NCBI GenBank assembly: GCA_002840975.1
Contig: PHDN01000012.1
Location: 32,373-96,372 of the forward strand
DNA length: 64,000 nt
Source: Bacteroidetes bacterium HGW-Bacteroidetes-16
GTDB lineage: Bacteria; Bacteroidota; Bacteroidia; Bacteroidales; F082
Direction: 5' to 3'
Part shown: piece after piece, positions 16,656-25,456 of the stretch
How the letters are laid out: each line of letters starts with the position of its first letter
Position numbering within the stretch: position 1 is the stretch's first letter
The notes under the pieces: generated by a model
The model's database searches: none
Seen by the model: the letters and a program-made list of their open reading frames with translations, nothing else
What the model was told of the DNA's origin: nothing
Position numbers and translations under genes: made by a program

Positions 16656-17780
16656 ATGCAGGAAACACAAAAGACGGTGGTGGTTTGCCCCATGGATTGG
16701 GGTTTAGGTCATGCTACACGCATGGTTCCTGTCATTGAACTGATGTTGCAAGCCGGAGCCAGAGTGATTATTGCTGCCGACAAAAGGCCATTGGCCTTCT
16801 TAAAACAGCGGTTTCCTGAGTGCATTTTTGAACAATTGACGGGGTTTAGTCCAAAATATCCCAGGTTAGGTGCACTGATGCCATTTGTTATGGTGGCTAA
16901 CCTGCCAAAAATGATGTTTCAGGCCCATCGTGCCCGCATCCATTTAAAAGACATCATCAGAAAACATCGCGTGGCGGTGGTTATTTCGGACAACCGTTAC
17001 GAATTGCATTCAACTGGCGTATATTCAGTCTTCGTGACACATCAACTCCATATTCAAACCAGGGGCTGGCAAAGATTGTTTGACCCGCTTATTTCAAAAA
17101 TAATCAATCACTACTTTGTTAAGTTTAACGAGCTATGGATTCCTGACACAGCAGGGACTCATAATCTGGGAGGAATTTTGTCGCATCCTGCGTTGAACCT
17201 TCCGGTAAAACAGACTTATATCGGACTTTTAACCCGGTTTTCGCAACAAAAGACGAGATCACAAAAAACCGGTTATGAGCTCGTTATTCTGCTTTCGGGT
17301 CCTGAGCCACAACGCACCCTACTTGAAAAAAACATGATGCAACAGGCTCTTTCGTTAAATGTGAACGCGGTGATCGTTCAGGGGAAGCCCGAAATGGAGG
17401 AAGATGTACAACATCATCGCCTGCGGGTTATTTCTCACGCCGATGACCAAACGATGGCCTCCTTTATTTATGGTGCAGAACTTGTAGTTTGTCGCCCCGG
17501 ATACAGTACCCTGATGGATTTAACCGTCCAGCAAAAAAAGGCAGCCTTTATACCCACACCCGGCCAAACAGAGCAGGAATACCTGGCCAGGAAACTGTTT
17601 GCTGAAGGACGTGCTTACTACGACACTCAGGATCACTTCAATTTGAAAACAGCTTTCGAAACCAGGGAACGATTTATCGGACTTTCAGGTTTTAAACAGG
17701 AAAATTCGCTTCAGGTGGCCATCGACAGATTGCTTGATCAGAATTTGCCAAAAAATACCAACTTGGATGAAGGCACCTGA
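16656..17780 (+). CDS. GT28/MurG-like glycosyltransferase
   Basis: The 374-residue protein has a two-domain GT-B layout. The N-terminal domain begins with VVVCPMDWGLGHATRMVPVI, whose GLGHATR loop matches the GxGH loop of MurG-type enzymes. The C-terminal domain has VILLSGPEPQRTLLE and VVCRPGYSTLMDLTV followed by FIPTPGQTEQEYLARKL, the nucleotide-sugar-binding region of GT28 enzymes. It is not MurG itself (divergent outside these loops), and the acceptor is unknown. The last 14 nt overlap the DUF454 gene. Confidence 0.75.
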   Translation: MQETQKTVVVCPMDWGLGHATRMVPVIELMLQAGARVIIAADKRPLAFLKQRFPECIFEQLTGFSPKYPRLGALMPFVMVANLPKMMFQAHRARIHLKDIIRKHRVAVVISDNRYELHSTGVYSVFVTHQLHIQTRGWQRLFDPLISKIINHYFVKFNELWIPDTAGTHNLGGILSHPALNLPVKQTYIGLLTRFSQQKTRSQKTGYELVILLSGPEPQRTLLEKNMMQQALSLNVNAVIVQGKPEMEEDVQHHRLRVISHADDQTMASFIYGAELVVCRPGYSTLMDLTVQQKKAAFIPTPGQTEQEYLARKLFAEGRAYYDTQDHFNLKTAFETRERFIGLSGFKQENSLQVAIDRLLDQNLPKNTNLDEGT

Positions 17781-18171
17781 AAAATGGATCAATCAGGTTG
17801 GGAAACACCTCAGCAGACCCGTTTGGAATATAGTGGGAAGTGCCTTTGTGTTGCTGGGCATCATCGGGATATTTGTACCCCTGTTGCCGACTACCATATT
17901 TCTTTTGTTGGGTGCCGCGTGTTATAATAAAGGTTCACAGCGTTTCCATCATTGGCTCGTAAACAACCGTGTTTTGGGACCCTACATCGCTAATTTTAAA
18001 AAGGACAACGGCATTCCGTTACAAGCGAAAATAAAAGCCATTGTGTTTTTGTGGATCACGATTGGAATTTCCATCTACTTCGTTAACATAATTCACGTCA
18101 GGATCATATTACTCCTGGTGGCCATCGGGGTGAGTATTTTTCTACTCACACGAAAAACCCTCAAATCATGA
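17767..18171 (+). CDS. DUF454 (YbaN-like) inner-membrane protein
   Basis: From the ATG of MKAPEKWINQ the protein has 134 residues. It has the DUF454 pattern: RPVWNIVGSAFVLLGIIGIF, then PLLPTTIFLLLGAACYNKGS, a short soluble stretch and two further helices. Function of the family is unknown. It overlaps the end of the glycosyltransferase gene by 14 nt, so translation is coupled. An earlier in-frame ATG would extend far into the upstream gene and is rejected. Confidence 0.8.
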   Translation: MKAPEKWINQVGKHLSRPVWNIVGSAFVLLGIIGIFVPLLPTTIFLLLGAACYNKGSQRFHHWLVNNRVLGPYIANFKKDNGIPLQAKIKAIVFLWITIGISIYFVNIIHVRIILLLVAIGVSIFLLTRKTLKS

Positions 18172-18213
18172 AACCGTAAAACCGCTACTTTTAACATCTA
18201 AATAAAGACTCCT

Positions 18214-18942
18214 ATGCTGATAGAAAAAGACATGAAACTGGCCGATGTGCTACACCACGACCATAACCTGATCCCCGTGATCAGCCGGTTTGGGATCAAG
18301 CTGGGATTTGGAGAGAACACCATCGAAGAAATTTGTGCCGCCCAACAACTCGACTCCGATTTTTTACTCACCATTCTAAACACCTTCCACGACCCCCTGT
18401 TTTTTGCCGACAGGCATTTAAAATCTTTCCCGGTAGGTTTGCTTATCAGCTATCTGAAAGAAACCCACAAGAATTATCTCAACGAACGCCTGCCTTATAT
18501 CGCTTTGCTAATTAACCGGCTCACCGAGACTTCATCCGACCACAAGACTGCTTATCAGTTGCTTATGAACTTTTTTGTGGAATACAAAAAAGAACTGACA
18601 AAGCATATTGAGCGTGAAGAAAAAGTGGTTTATCCTTACGTACTTCAATTGGAAGTCGCAATTGCTTCAGGAACCACATCCGATGCCTTGCTGCAGCAGG
18701 TAAATACTTACTCCATCACCGATTACGAAGAGGAACATGAAAATGTAGAGGAAAAATTGTTCGACCTGAAGAACATCATCCTCAAATACCTCCCTCCTAC
18801 TACCGACCAAAACCTGTGCTTTACCATTTTGCATGAGCTGTTTATTTTGGAGAAAGACCTCAATGAACATGCGCGCATCGAAGACACCATCCTGGTACCG
18901 AAGGTGGAAGAAATGGAACAAATCATAAATAAACGTGGGTAG
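18214..18942 (+). CDS. Hemerythrin-domain protein
   Basis: The 242-residue protein has a short N-terminal domain (about 1-75) resembling the ScdA/RIC N-terminal region (LADVLHHDHNLIPVISRFGI) but without its usual Cys. A helical hemerythrin-like domain (about 80-240) follows. Candidate iron ligands are visible at THKNYLNERLP, KHIEREEKVVYPYV, EEEHENVEEKL, LHELFILEKDLNEHARIEDTILVPKV. Hemerythrin domains bind a di-iron centre and sense or handle O2, NO or reactive species; ScdA/RIC proteins repair Fe-S clusters. It is followed after 3 nt by a LuxR-type regulator gene, suggesting a sensing pair. Confidence 0.75.
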   Translation: MLIEKDMKLADVLHHDHNLIPVISRFGIKLGFGENTIEEICAAQQLDSDFLLTILNTFHDPLFFADRHLKSFPVGLLISYLKETHKNYLNERLPYIALLINRLTETSSDHKTAYQLLMNFFVEYKKELTKHIEREEKVVYPYVLQLEVAIASGTTSDALLQQVNTYSITDYEEEHENVEEKLFDLKNIILKYLPPTTDQNLCFTILHELFILEKDLNEHARIEDTILVPKVEEMEQIINKRG

Positions 18943-18945
18943 GCC

Positions 18946-19551
18946 ATGGCGAAGACAATAAAAATCGTGCTGATCGAACAGGCTTTCTTACTGGCAGCCG
19001 GAATAGAATCTCTGGTCAGCGAGCTGCATGGCGTTTTTGTAGAGCAGGTATACCATGGATCGGAACATTCCCTTACCGATAAAGTATTGGGGCACAAACC
19101 CGATGTAATCATCGTTGATCCGCATGCGATTGAAAACCAGCTTCTTTCGGTGGTAAAAAACTTTCAACAGGAACCAGATATCAAACTGGTCGGGTTGCTA
19201 TCCACCAAGGCTCCCGACAACATAAAAAGTCGATTTGCTTATCACCTTAACCGCGATGACTGTAAGTTTGACCTCTTGGAGAACCTCAAAAAAATCATCG
19301 GCAACAGCCTGGAGAAACCGGCTAAAAAAAACCGGATTCTGAGTAACCGTGAAATCGAGTTGCTCAAACAGGTTTGTTTGGGAAACACCAATCAGGAAAT
19401 TGCCGACAAGTTGTTTTTAAGTGTTCATACCGTGATGACTCACCGCAAAAACATCACCAAAAAGCTGGGCATCAAAACGGTAAGTGGTTTAACCGTGTAT
19501 GCGCTGATGAATAACCTGGTTGATATTCGGGAGGTGGAGAATAGGGGTTGA
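18946..19551 (+). CDS. LuxR-type transcriptional regulator with atypical receiver
   Basis: The 201-residue protein has a receiver-like N-terminal domain (about 5-120) and a C-terminal LuxR helix-turn-helix (about 130-195: LSNREIELLKQVCLGNTNQ, EIADKLFLSVHTVMTHRKN). The receiver keeps a possible phosphoacceptor Asp in VIIVDPHAIE (about residue 58), but the acidic pair normally near residues 10-15 is reduced to one Glu (VLIEQAF). Phosphorylation may therefore be absent. It is co-transcribed with the hemerythrin gene, and no histidine kinase is next to it. Confidence 0.8.
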   Translation: MAKTIKIVLIEQAFLLAAGIESLVSELHGVFVEQVYHGSEHSLTDKVLGHKPDVIIVDPHAIENQLLSVVKNFQQEPDIKLVGLLSTKAPDNIKSRFAYHLNRDDCKFDLLENLKKIIGNSLEKPAKKNRILSNREIELLKQVCLGNTNQEIADKLFLSVHTVMTHRKNITKKLGIKTVSGLTVYALMNNLVDIREVENRG

Positions 19552-19601
19552 ATGAATTATCCCATCGCTTTCCAATAGCACATTTTGTCCGGGCGTTGTG
19601 G

Positions 19602-21116
19602 TTACAATGACCTTTTTAAAAACTTACCTGTTTGAATTACTTGATCATTTTGCTGAACTTTATATATATAATAGCCGTCCGATAAATTTGTAATACCGAT
19701 AGAAATCAAGTTACCAGAACCTTCTATTTGCTTATCAAAAACCTTTCTCCCATCTGGCTTAAAAATTAAAATTCGTGCCGACTGCTTTAACTTACCCGAC
19801 AGTGGAATATTTATTTGTTCCTTAGCCGGATTAGGAAAAGCAAGTATATCAGTGTTGTTATCATTAGTTTGAGATATTTTGGTTATCAATTCCATATCCT
19901 CCCGCTGCATTTTTATAATATGTACATCACGCTCATTGTTATTTACCAGATAGTCATACCTCATGGCATATAATAAACAGCCCCCATCAGAAGCTGGGAT
20001 GATTCCATTCAGCCAGTACATGGCGTCCCCGCCATATTGTTTATAACCCAGTAAATTAAGGGCTGTATCGATTAAATACAATTCTATTAGGCTGGGCTGT
20101 TCCGGAAAAAAAGCCAAATGACTTACATATCCCCCAATATAAATGGTGGTATCATTAACAGTGGCCATGCTGGTTTGATAAGCCGGGTAATCAGAGGTGT
20201 CAGGTTTGCCCACAATTAATTGTTTTAGAATAGTACCGGCCGTGTCAACGGCAAAAACACCAAGGCTACAGTCATCTACCCGTTTCCCGACTGTATCTTT
20301 TGCTTTTGTAGAAAGTAAAAAAACGGTATCGTTTAACCAAATATCGCTACTTGCTTCAATCCCACGTATGTATCTATTAGGGGACTCTTTTGGTACATTG
20401 GTAAACCCTGTTTTATTAAAAAGGCTGTCCATCCGAAAGAGCTCAACATCGGAGGTGGATGAATCAAAACGCCCCCCAATTACCATATATTCACCTGTGG
20501 CCGGAATAGAGGTTAGTTCTCGTGCCCATTGTGAGGTCCAAGATATATGTTGAGGTGACCTTGTCATCAAGGTATCTCCCTCAATATTGAACTTGATCAT
20601 CCAAAGGTCACTAAAATTTGTAACGGGATCCTTAAATATGCGTGTACCTGCCACCACATAGGTTGAATCGATGTCACAATAGAGACTGTTTAAAAAACAA
20701 TTTTGATACAAACTGTCCTCGATATAGAAACTTTTTTCAAAGATGGTATTTAAATCAGCGTCCGTTTTTACAACCCATAGATAATTATTTATTCGAAAAT
20801 CTGAGGTACTATAAACACCAAAGAACAAATAATTCCCATCAGGTGTTTGGGTAACTAAATTAAAATACCCAAGAGTATCGGTACTTATGAACCTTCTTGA
20901 TATATAATTTCCTTCTGGGAGAATTTTTATTACAAGCGGGTTATAGTTCTGCATATAATTGCCTATAAGACCACATAAAACAAAATTTCCTTCGGAATCC
21001 TGAATGCCATCAAATAGTTCTTCATCATCATTAGTTCCGTATGTAAATTCAAAGGAGTTTTGACCTACCGCCGTGATAGTCCAGAAACTAAATAGCAAAA
21101 CCATTATATTCTTCAT
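19602..21116 (-). CDS. T9SS type A cargo protein, unknown function
   Basis: The 504-residue protein has a signal peptide ending at AVGQ (1-19). The body (about 20-410) is repetitive: GxxxxDGxF-type strands such as EDSEG/DSEGNFVLCGLIG and TPDGNYLFFGVY, like the beta-propeller of Kelch/delta-60-like repeats. The C-terminal domain (about 425-504) has ILAFPNPAKEQINI and GKFLKRSL, a type A T9SS sorting signal, so the protein should be secreted or anchored on the surface through T9SS. It is convergent with the LuxR gene. No enzyme motif is seen. Confidence 0.8.
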   Translation of the reverse strand: MKNIMVLLFSFWTITAVGQNSFEFTYGTNDDEELFDGIQDSEGNFVLCGLIGNYMQNYNPLVIKILPEGNYISRRFISTDTLGYFNLVTQTPDGNYLFFGVYSTSDFRINNYLWVVKTDADLNTIFEKSFYIEDSLYQNCFLNSLYCDIDSTYVVAGTRIFKDPVTNFSDLWMIKFNIEGDTLMTRSPQHISWTSQWARELTSIPATGEYMVIGGRFDSSTSDVELFRMDSLFNKTGFTNVPKESPNRYIRGIEASSDIWLNDTVFLLSTKAKDTVGKRVDDCSLGVFAVDTAGTILKQLIVGKPDTSDYPAYQTSMATVNDTTIYIGGYVSHLAFFPEQPSLIELYLIDTALNLLGYKQYGGDAMYWLNGIIPASDGGCLLYAMRYDYLVNNNERDVHIIKMQREDMELITKISQTNDNNTDILAFPNPAKEQINIPLSGKLKQSARILIFKPDGRKVFDKQIEGSGNLISIGITNLSDGYYIYKVQQNDQVIQTGKFLKRSL

Positions 21117-21184
21117 AACACTTTTTTTCTTTGTTTATCATTCAATTAATTCACAAGATACTTGATTTATATCAAATTAATAAT

Positions 21185-21688
21185 TCACTCAATCACCCAA
21201 GCCGGATCTTTTGTGGTATAATCCAATAACTTAGTTCCCAGTTGAGTAGCCAGTTTTGTTGCCGCTTCCACCGCCATTTCCTTGTCCTTAAAAATGCCCA
21301 CCGGTATTTGCTGGTGGTTTCCATGCACAAGTGCCACTTTAATATGCTCATCAAGGGTATTGCCATGAATGCTCAGCATCCACGCCTCCTGGTTAACCCG
21401 TTCATTAAATAGGGTGATGTATTCAATTTCCGGCAGGGGTTTCCATTTTCCCATGAAAATGGAAAAGATTGAAATATACGACCGAAACTGCCGCTCCATA
21501 ATCCGGATTTCAATGCCTTCACGGAAAAATGCCAGTACCATGCCTGCGACAAACAGGATGAACCCGATTGGATTTAATTTCCAAAGCATAAAACCGCCTG
21601 CCAGGCTCAGCAACCAACCTATAAACCTGAATTGTGGCATGTTTACCTCACTAAATTGATTGCGGTAAAGTTCATCGGTTTGTTTCAT
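21185..21688 (-). CDS. Small membrane protein, hypothetical
   Basis: The 167-residue protein has a charged N-terminus, two adjacent hydrophobic stretches (about 24-58: FIGWLLSLAGGFMLW, GFILFVAGMVLAFF) and a soluble C-terminal domain with mixed strands. No family is recognised. It has its own promoter (21713-21720) and is divergent from prfC; the two promoters lie in the same 116-nt gap. Confidence 0.7.
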   Translation of the reverse strand: MKQTDELYRNQFSEVNMPQFRFIGWLLSLAGGFMLWKLNPIGFILFVAGMVLAFFREGIEIRIMERQFRSYISIFSIFMGKWKPLPEIEYITLFNERVNQEAWMLSIHGNTLDEHIKVALVHGNHQQIPVGIFKDKEMAVEAATKLATQLGTKLLDYTTKDPAWVIE

Positions 21689-21712
21689 ATACTAAGATTT
21701 TGCATCCTGTTA

Positions 21713-21720
21713 CAAAGATA
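21713..21720 (-). promoter_or_regulatory. Promoter -7 box for the small membrane protein gene
   Basis: The minus strand reads TATCTTTG 24 nt before the ATG at 21686-21688. Confidence 0.5.
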
Positions 21721-21777
21721 TTAAAACTACTATGAAGTCAATCAGGAAAGCAAGATACCTGATCAGCAGAAATTTGC

Positions 21778-21785
21778 TAATTTTG
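21778..21785 (+). promoter_or_regulatory. Promoter -7 box for prfC
   Basis: TAATTTTG lies 19 nt before the prfC ATG, with no clear -33 element. Confidence 0.5.
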
Positions 21786-21804
21786 CAAACTTTTTCCACA
21801 GCAT

Positions 21805-23379
21805 ATGAATATTCAGAAAGAAATAAACCGCCGCCGTACTTTTGCCATTATCAGCCACCCCGATGCGGGGAAAACAACCCTGACCGAAAAGCTGTTGCTT
21901 TTTGGTGGTGCCATTCAGGTGGCAGGGGCCGTAAAGTCGAATAAGATTAAAAAAACGGCCACCTCCGACTGGATGGAAATTGAGCGCCAGCGTGGAATTT
22001 CGGTGGCCACTTCCGTGATGGGTTTTGAATACAACGACATCAAAATCAACATCCTCGACACTCCCGGTCACCAGGACTTTGCCGAAGATACCTTTAGAAC
22101 ACTTACCGCGGTGGACAGTGTAATTGTGGTGATCGACGTGGCCAAAGGAGTCGAACCTCAAACAGAAAAACTGGTAGAAGTTTGCCGCATGAGGAAAACA
22201 CCTACCATTGTTTTCATCAACAAGATGGACCGTCCTGGTAAGGATGCCTTTGAATTGCTGGACGAAATTGAGAAAAAACTACACCTTCGGGTAACACCAC
22301 TCAGCTGGCCCATCAATATGGGATCAAATTTTAAAGGTGTCTACAATATTTTCTCGCAGAATTTGAACCTGTTTACCCCCAACAAACAAACCATTCAGGA
22401 AGGCATCGAAATAAACGACATCAACAGTCCCGAACTGGATCAATATTTACCCAAAGACGCCAAAAAATTGCGTGAAGAGGTGGCACTCGCCGCGGGTGTT
22501 TATCCCCCAATGGATGTGCAGCAATACCTGGACGGAGATTTGTCGCCGGTATTTTTCGGGAGTGCGCTGAACAATTTTGGGGTGAAAGAATTGTTGGACA
22601 ACTTTATTTCCTTCGCACCTACTCCCCGCGGAAAAGACAGCGACGTACGTCATGTAAACCCTGACGATGAAGCTTTTACGGGATTTGTATTTAAAATCCA
22701 TGCCAACATGGATCCCAACCACCGCGACCGTATTGCTTTTGTGAGGGTGGTTTCAGGGGTTTTTCTGCGCAACACCAACTACTTGCATGTGAGGCTCAAC
22801 AGGAAGCTGAAGTTTGCCAGTCCCACCGCTTTTATGGCACAAAAGAAAAGTGTGGTGGACGAGATGTTTCCGGGCGATATCGTGGGTTTGCACGACACAG
22901 GAAATTTCAAAATCGGGGATACGCTCACCGAAGGTGAAATCCTGAACTACAAAGGCATCCCCAGCTTTTCGCCCGAGTTGTTCAAATACATTGAAAATGC
23001 CGATCCATTGAAGTCGAAACAGCTGGCCAAAGGCATCGATCAGTTGATGGACGAAGGGGTGGCACAGCTTTTTACCGGGAAACATACCGGACGAAAAATA
23101 ATTGGTACCGTGGGGGCTTTGCAGTTTGAAGTGATTCAGTATCGTCTGGAACATGAATACAATGCCAAATGCCGCTACGAACACATTACCTTGTATAAAA
23201 CGGCCTGGTTCACCAGCAAAAACAAAGCCCAGCTTGAGGACTTCCAAGCCCGGAAAGCCAACCAGATAGCACTGGACAAAGAAGGCCGGGAGGTGTTTTT
23301 AGCCGATTCACAATTTTCACTGCAAATGGCCCAGGATAAATACAAGGATATCCAATTCCACTTTACTTCGGAATTTTAG
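21805..23379 (+). CDS. prfC: Peptide chain release factor 3
   Basis: The 524-residue protein matches RF3 length. The translational GTPase domain opens with [22 protein letters not shown] (P-loop at about 18-25), followed by [26 protein letters not shown] and NKMDRPG. The remaining two domains follow the RF3 pattern ([23 protein letters not shown] as [16 protein letters not shown]), ending without the elongation-factor G tail. RF3 removes RF1/RF2 from ribosomes after peptide release. It is a single-gene unit with its own promoter. Confidence 0.95.
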   Translation: MNIQKEINRRRTFAIISHPDAGKTTLTEKLLLFGGAIQVAGAVKSNKIKKTATSDWMEIERQRGISVATSVMGFEYNDIKINILDTPGHQDFAEDTFRTLTAVDSVIVVIDVAKGVEPQTEKLVEVCRMRKTPTIVFINKMDRPGKDAFELLDEIEKKLHLRVTPLSWPINMGSNFKGVYNIFSQNLNLFTPNKQTIQEGIEINDINSPELDQYLPKDAKKLREEVALAAGVYPPMDVQQYLDGDLSPVFFGSALNNFGVKELLDNFISFAPTPRGKDSDVRHVNPDDEAFTGFVFKIHANMDPNHRDRIAFVRVVSGVFLRNTNYLHVRLNRKLKFASPTAFMAQKKSVVDEMFPGDIVGLHDTGNFKIGDTLTEGEILNYKGIPSFSPELFKYIENADPLKSKQLAKGIDQLMDEGVAQLFTGKHTGRKIIGTVGALQFEVIQYRLEHEYNAKCRYEHITLYKTAWFTSKNKAQLEDFQARKANQIALDKEGREVFLADSQFSLQMAQDKYKDIQFHFTSEF

Positions 23380-23390
23380 CATACCAAAAG

Positions 23391-23419
23391 CTTTCCCAAA
23401 GTTTAAAACTTTGGGAAAG
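23391..23419. repeat. Palindrome between convergent genes
   Basis: CTTTCCCAAAGTTT at 23391-23404 is repeated inverted at 23406-23419. It lies between the ends of prfC and the first BNR-type T9SS gene. It may end transcription from both sides, but no strong T-run follows. Confidence 0.5.
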
Positions 23420-23427
23420 TTAAAGGT

Positions 23428-25317
23428 CTATTCCACCAACATCTTACGGGTGATTTTGTTTTCTCTGGCGGTTACGGTGTAAAAATACACTCCCTGTACC
23501 AGCTGGCTTGCCTCCAGCGTTAAAGTCTGTTTACCGGCAGTTTTATACCCGTAGTCCACCACCATTACTTTCTGTCCGGTCAGGTTACACACCTCCAGCA
23601 AAATGTCGGATGGTGATGAAAGATTAATCTCTATATAAGTACTGCCATTAAATGGGTTGGGATAGTTTTGAGAAATTTGAAACAAATTGTTTGATAATTC
23701 ATCTTCTCCCGTAATATAACATCTCCACATATTCAAATAGACGATTGATGTTAAAATGGGATCATGAGTCGGGGGATCAGGCGAAATGCTCGTTCCAGGC
23801 ATATTGTCTTCCTGATATATAAGCGCATAACGATCATTAACAATATTTTGCGATGCTGCAGGAAACACACTCTCACTAAAAATATGGAAAACATCACCGG
23901 TATAGTCAGTAAATCCACCCCAATAGTATTCACCCACTAAACAACAACTTTGCCATATGTGACGGAAATTCAGTTCCGAATTATCGTATCCAATGGAAAC
24001 AGCCGAATAATCTACCTGAATAATCTTTTGGTTTGTTAGAAAATCACGGTAAAATACCAACTGCGGCATACTGGTCAACGAAGCTCCATAATACGACACT
24101 CCAACAATGGTATCAATCCCATGGCCCTGCGTATATGCAGCCAGATTCCCATGCAAATAAAGATAATGCTGGGTCCAGTCTTCCGGAATCACCTCATTGG
24201 AAATCTTAGTGGTATCCAACACCTCCATATCCTCGTTCCAATAGACCAAACCATCGGAATACGGAAAATAGGACCAATTGGCATCGTCAGGTGTATCATC
24301 CAGATGAATTTGTCGGCCAAAAGCCACATGAACCATGCCTTCATCATCCATGACGATGGCATTGTAACCATCTCCCCCACCACATTGTGGCAGGTTCCCT
24401 CCATTGCCGTCAAAAAACGGATCAGGGCTTTGGTAAAAAAGGATTCGCTCCCAGTTGTCACCACCATCAATGGATTTCATTGCAACACCATCGGTAATCC
24501 CACCAAAGGCAATAAAAGCCAGGTTATCGCCCCGTGAGGCGGCAAAGGCATAATCGTCGGCGCTCCATCCACTGGTGTAATCGCTTCCCAGGCCATCGAT
24601 GATCTGGTGTTGTGGGTTCCATGTAAGTCCGCCATCGGCAGAACGGGAATATAGAAGTGCGCCATTCAGACCTTCGTAAACGGTTCCCCCATTGCCGGTT
24701 CCTTTGGTGAGATAAATCACGTGAATGATTTCATGGTTTTCACCGGATGTCATCATACGCGGCCACGAAATGTCTTCATGAGCCGGAGGGCCAATGAGAG
24801 AAAAATAATTCCAATCGCCTTCCCCTTTATTGGTTCGCCAGCTAAATACAAGACCATCGTTGGTAAAGGTGTGCGCACAAACAAGTTCACCATTGGCACC
24901 ATAAGGAGCGTAATTTGGCCAGCCGGTTCTTACATTTTCAATACGTTCTATAGGAATTGGTCCCCACGAAGTTCCATCGAAATAGTTATATCCGGTGCCT
25001 CTGTCGGCATAATCCGGTGGTGTCATCCCCATAGTCCAGGTGGAAGCCATGGTTCCGTCATCAAATTCCCAAAAACGCTGGGCCATGGATGAATTGGACT
25101 GAAGATCGTAGAAAGTTTCACCAATTACAATACTTGGACCTCTGTCAACAGAGGTATAAGGATTAATTTCATTGGTAACGGCTACAGGATCCTGGTTACT
25201 AACCACCGCTTTTTCTGTAATTTTATTTAACCGGGGCTGTGACTTCAATTGGTTTACCTGTGCATGGATTGAAATGGATGTACAAAGAGAAAGTACAACA
25301 AAGAATACCTTTTTCAT
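23428..25317 (-). CDS. T9SS cargo protein with Asp-box (sialidase-like) repeats, copy 1
   Basis: From the ATG of MKKVFFVVLS the protein has 629 residues. It has a signal peptide ending at SIHA, a Gln/Lys-rich propeptide-like stretch, and a long beta-rich body with Asp-boxes SADGGLTW and SIDGGDNW, as found in BNR/sialidase propellers. The C-terminal 75-80 residues (QNYPNPFNGSTYIEI, ending KITRKMLVE) form a type A T9SS sorting domain. No catalytic sialidase residues (RIP motif) were seen, so an enzyme role is not claimed. Its neighbour 25457-27337 is a full-length paralogue. Confidence 0.82.
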   Translation of the reverse strand: MKKVFFVVLSLCTSISIHAQVNQLKSQPRLNKITEKAVVSNQDPVAVTNEINPYTSVDRGPSIVIGETFYDLQSNSSMAQRFWEFDDGTMASTWTMGMTPPDYADRGTGYNYFDGTSWGPIPIERIENVRTGWPNYAPYGANGELVCAHTFTNDGLVFSWRTNKGEGDWNYFSLIGPPAHEDISWPRMMTSGENHEIIHVIYLTKGTGNGGTVYEGLNGALLYSRSADGGLTWNPQHQIIDGLGSDYTSGWSADDYAFAASRGDNLAFIAFGGITDGVAMKSIDGGDNWERILFYQSPDPFFDGNGGNLPQCGGGDGYNAIVMDDEGMVHVAFGRQIHLDDTPDDANWSYFPYSDGLVYWNEDMEVLDTTKISNEVIPEDWTQHYLYLHGNLAAYTQGHGIDTIVGVSYYGASLTSMPQLVFYRDFLTNQKIIQVDYSAVSIGYDNSELNFRHIWQSCCLVGEYYWGGFTDYTGDVFHIFSESVFPAASQNIVNDRYALIYQEDNMPGTSISPDPPTHDPILTSIVYLNMWRCYITGEDELSNNLFQISQNYPNPFNGSTYIEINLSSPSDILLEVCNLTGQKVMVVDYGYKTAGKQTLTLEASQLVQGVYFYTVTARENKITRKMLVE

Positions 25318-25403
25318 AGGGTTACTTTTTTGGTTTGTAATACGATACCATAAAATTAGGAAAAACAATATTACAAAATGGTTGCATCAAAAGGTTTTTA
25401 ATA

Positions 25404-25438
25404 AAAAAAGGTTGCCCTCATGGAAGGCAACCTTTTTT
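25404..25438 (-). terminator. Intrinsic terminator after BNR copy 2
   Basis: AAAAAAGGTTGCC (25404-25416) pairs with GGCAACCTTTTTT (25426-25438) around a 9-nt loop. On the minus strand the stem is followed by a T-run, 18 nt after the stop codon. Confidence 0.85.
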
Positions 25439-25456
25439 AGATAGATTCTTCAGGAT

